Assembly: GCA_036652035.1 (NCBI GenBank)
Contig: JAVVWR010000101.1
Coordinates: 1-5,112, forward strand
DNA from: JAEZVV01 sp036652035
Lineage (GTDB): Bacteria > Pseudomonadota > Gammaproteobacteria > Burkholderiales > Burkholderiaceae_F
Direction of reading: 5' to 3'
Length of the DNA: 5,112 bases
Shown: positions 4,507 to 5,112 of the stretch, piece by piece
Numbering within the stretch: position 1 is the first letter of the stretch
How the letters are laid out: the number at the start of each line of letters is the position of its first letter
The notes under the pieces: generated by a model
The model's database searches: none
Seen by the model: the letters and a program-made list of their open reading frames with translations, nothing else
What the model was told of the DNA's origin: nothing
Position numbers and translations under genes: made by a program

Positions 4507-5112
4507 GTGACGACAGAAACTCCGCCGCCCGCCAAGACAACGCGCACCCCCGGTGCGCGCCGCCTGCAGATCCTCCAGACTCTGGCGGCGATGCTTGAAG
4601 ACCCCAAGGGAGAGAAGATCACCACCGCCGCTCTCGCGGCGCGGCTCGAGGTGTCGGAGGCCGCCCTCTACCGCCATTTCGCGAGCAAGGCCCAGATGTA
4701 CGAGGGCCTGATCGAGTTCATCGAGACCACCGTCTTCGGTCTGATCAACGAGATCGCCGGGCGCGAGTCTTCCGGCCTGATGCAGGTGCGCGCCACCGTC
4801 ACCATGCTGCTCGACTTCGCCCAGACCAACCGCGGCATGACTCGCGTGCTGGTGGGCGACGCTCTGGTGCACGAGAACGACCGCCTGCAGGAGCGCATGA
4901 ACCAGCTGGTCGACCGGATCGAGGCTTCGCTCAAGCAGAGCTTCCGGGTGGCGATCACTCAGGAAGAGCTGCCGCCCGAGTTCGACGCCGGCGCCCGCTC
5001 CAGTCTGGTCGTGTCTTTCGTTCTCGGCCGCTGGTTGCGTTTTGCCAAGACTGGTTTCAAGCGACTGCCCAACGAATCGCTCGAGGTGGCGATGCCGGTG
5101 CTGATGGTCTGA
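4507..5112 (+). CDS. slmA: Nucleoid occlusion factor SlmA (TetR family)
   Basis: SlmA binds specific chromosomal sites and, when bound to DNA, antagonises FtsZ polymerisation so that division septa do not form over the nucleoid. From the GTG at 4507 the product has 201 residues, matching E. coli SlmA (198). The helix-turn-helix spans about 38-61 ([21 protein letters not shown]) and runs into [13 protein letters not shown], nearly the same as the E. coli segment [21 protein letters not shown]...LIEFIE. The block [20 protein letters not shown] (112-131) matches [20 protein letters not shown]. This level of resemblance separates SlmA from other TetR proteins. An in-frame ATG at 4414 lies in the loop of the sppA terminator repeat and would add 31 low-complexity residues, so I prefer the GTG. 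No clear ribosome binding site precedes it. The TGA is the last codon of the window, so the gene is complete. Confidence 0.92.
   Translation: [201 protein letters not shown]

Noticed and set aside
4507..5112. SlmA binding sites (GTGAGTACTCAC-like) within the window
   Set aside because: Several GTGAG half-sites occur, but none is followed by the matching CTCAC half in the right spacing.

Overview
The window is GC-rich DNA carrying ordinary chromosomal genes from a proteobacterium. The best guess is a betaproteobacterium of the Rhodocyclales type (Azoarcus/Thauera-like). This rests on the ArgB N-terminus, the argB / HAD pyrimidine nucleotidase / slmA neighbourhood, a 67-kDa-type SppA and strong G/C use at third codon positions. 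The assignment is inferred from protein resemblance and gene order; no search was run.

Layout, left to right. (1) A 5'-truncated + strand gene for a periplasmic PCuAC-type copper chaperone (to 401). (2) A 112-bp convergent gap with two small hairpins and a short coding-like open frame. (3) A - strand gene for a 67-residue CopZ-like heavy-metal-associated domain (514-717). (4) A 117-bp divergent region holding a plausible -10 for the copper gene and two back-to-back tandem duplications just before argB. (5) argB, N-acetylglutamate kinase (835-1749), closed by a textbook intrinsic terminator. (6) A HAD-superfamily hydrolase resembling pyrimidine 5'-nucleotidases (1835-2485). (7) sppA, a membrane-anchored Ser/Lys protease (2551-4389), followed by a perfect 17-bp inverted repeat. 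(8) slmA, a TetR-family nucleoid occlusion factor (4507-5112), whose stop codon is the last base of the window.

The genes form two functional groups. The left pair handles copper: an envelope chaperone and a cytosolic chaperone, convergently arranged. The right block is a co-directional set of housekeeping functions (arginine biosynthesis, nucleotide hydrolysis, membrane protein quality control, cell-division placement). The strong structures after argB and sppA suggest it is mostly separate transcription units, not one operon; only the nucleotidase and sppA may be co-transcribed.

I found no mobile element, CRISPR array, tRNA, rRNA or defence or secretion locus, and no convincing undescribed system. 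The points worth a second look are small: the nested palindrome between sppA and slmA with its U-tract inside the loop, the tandem repeats in the argB leader, a terminator-associated sequence that recurs, and start-site corrections for the nucleotidase and slmA.
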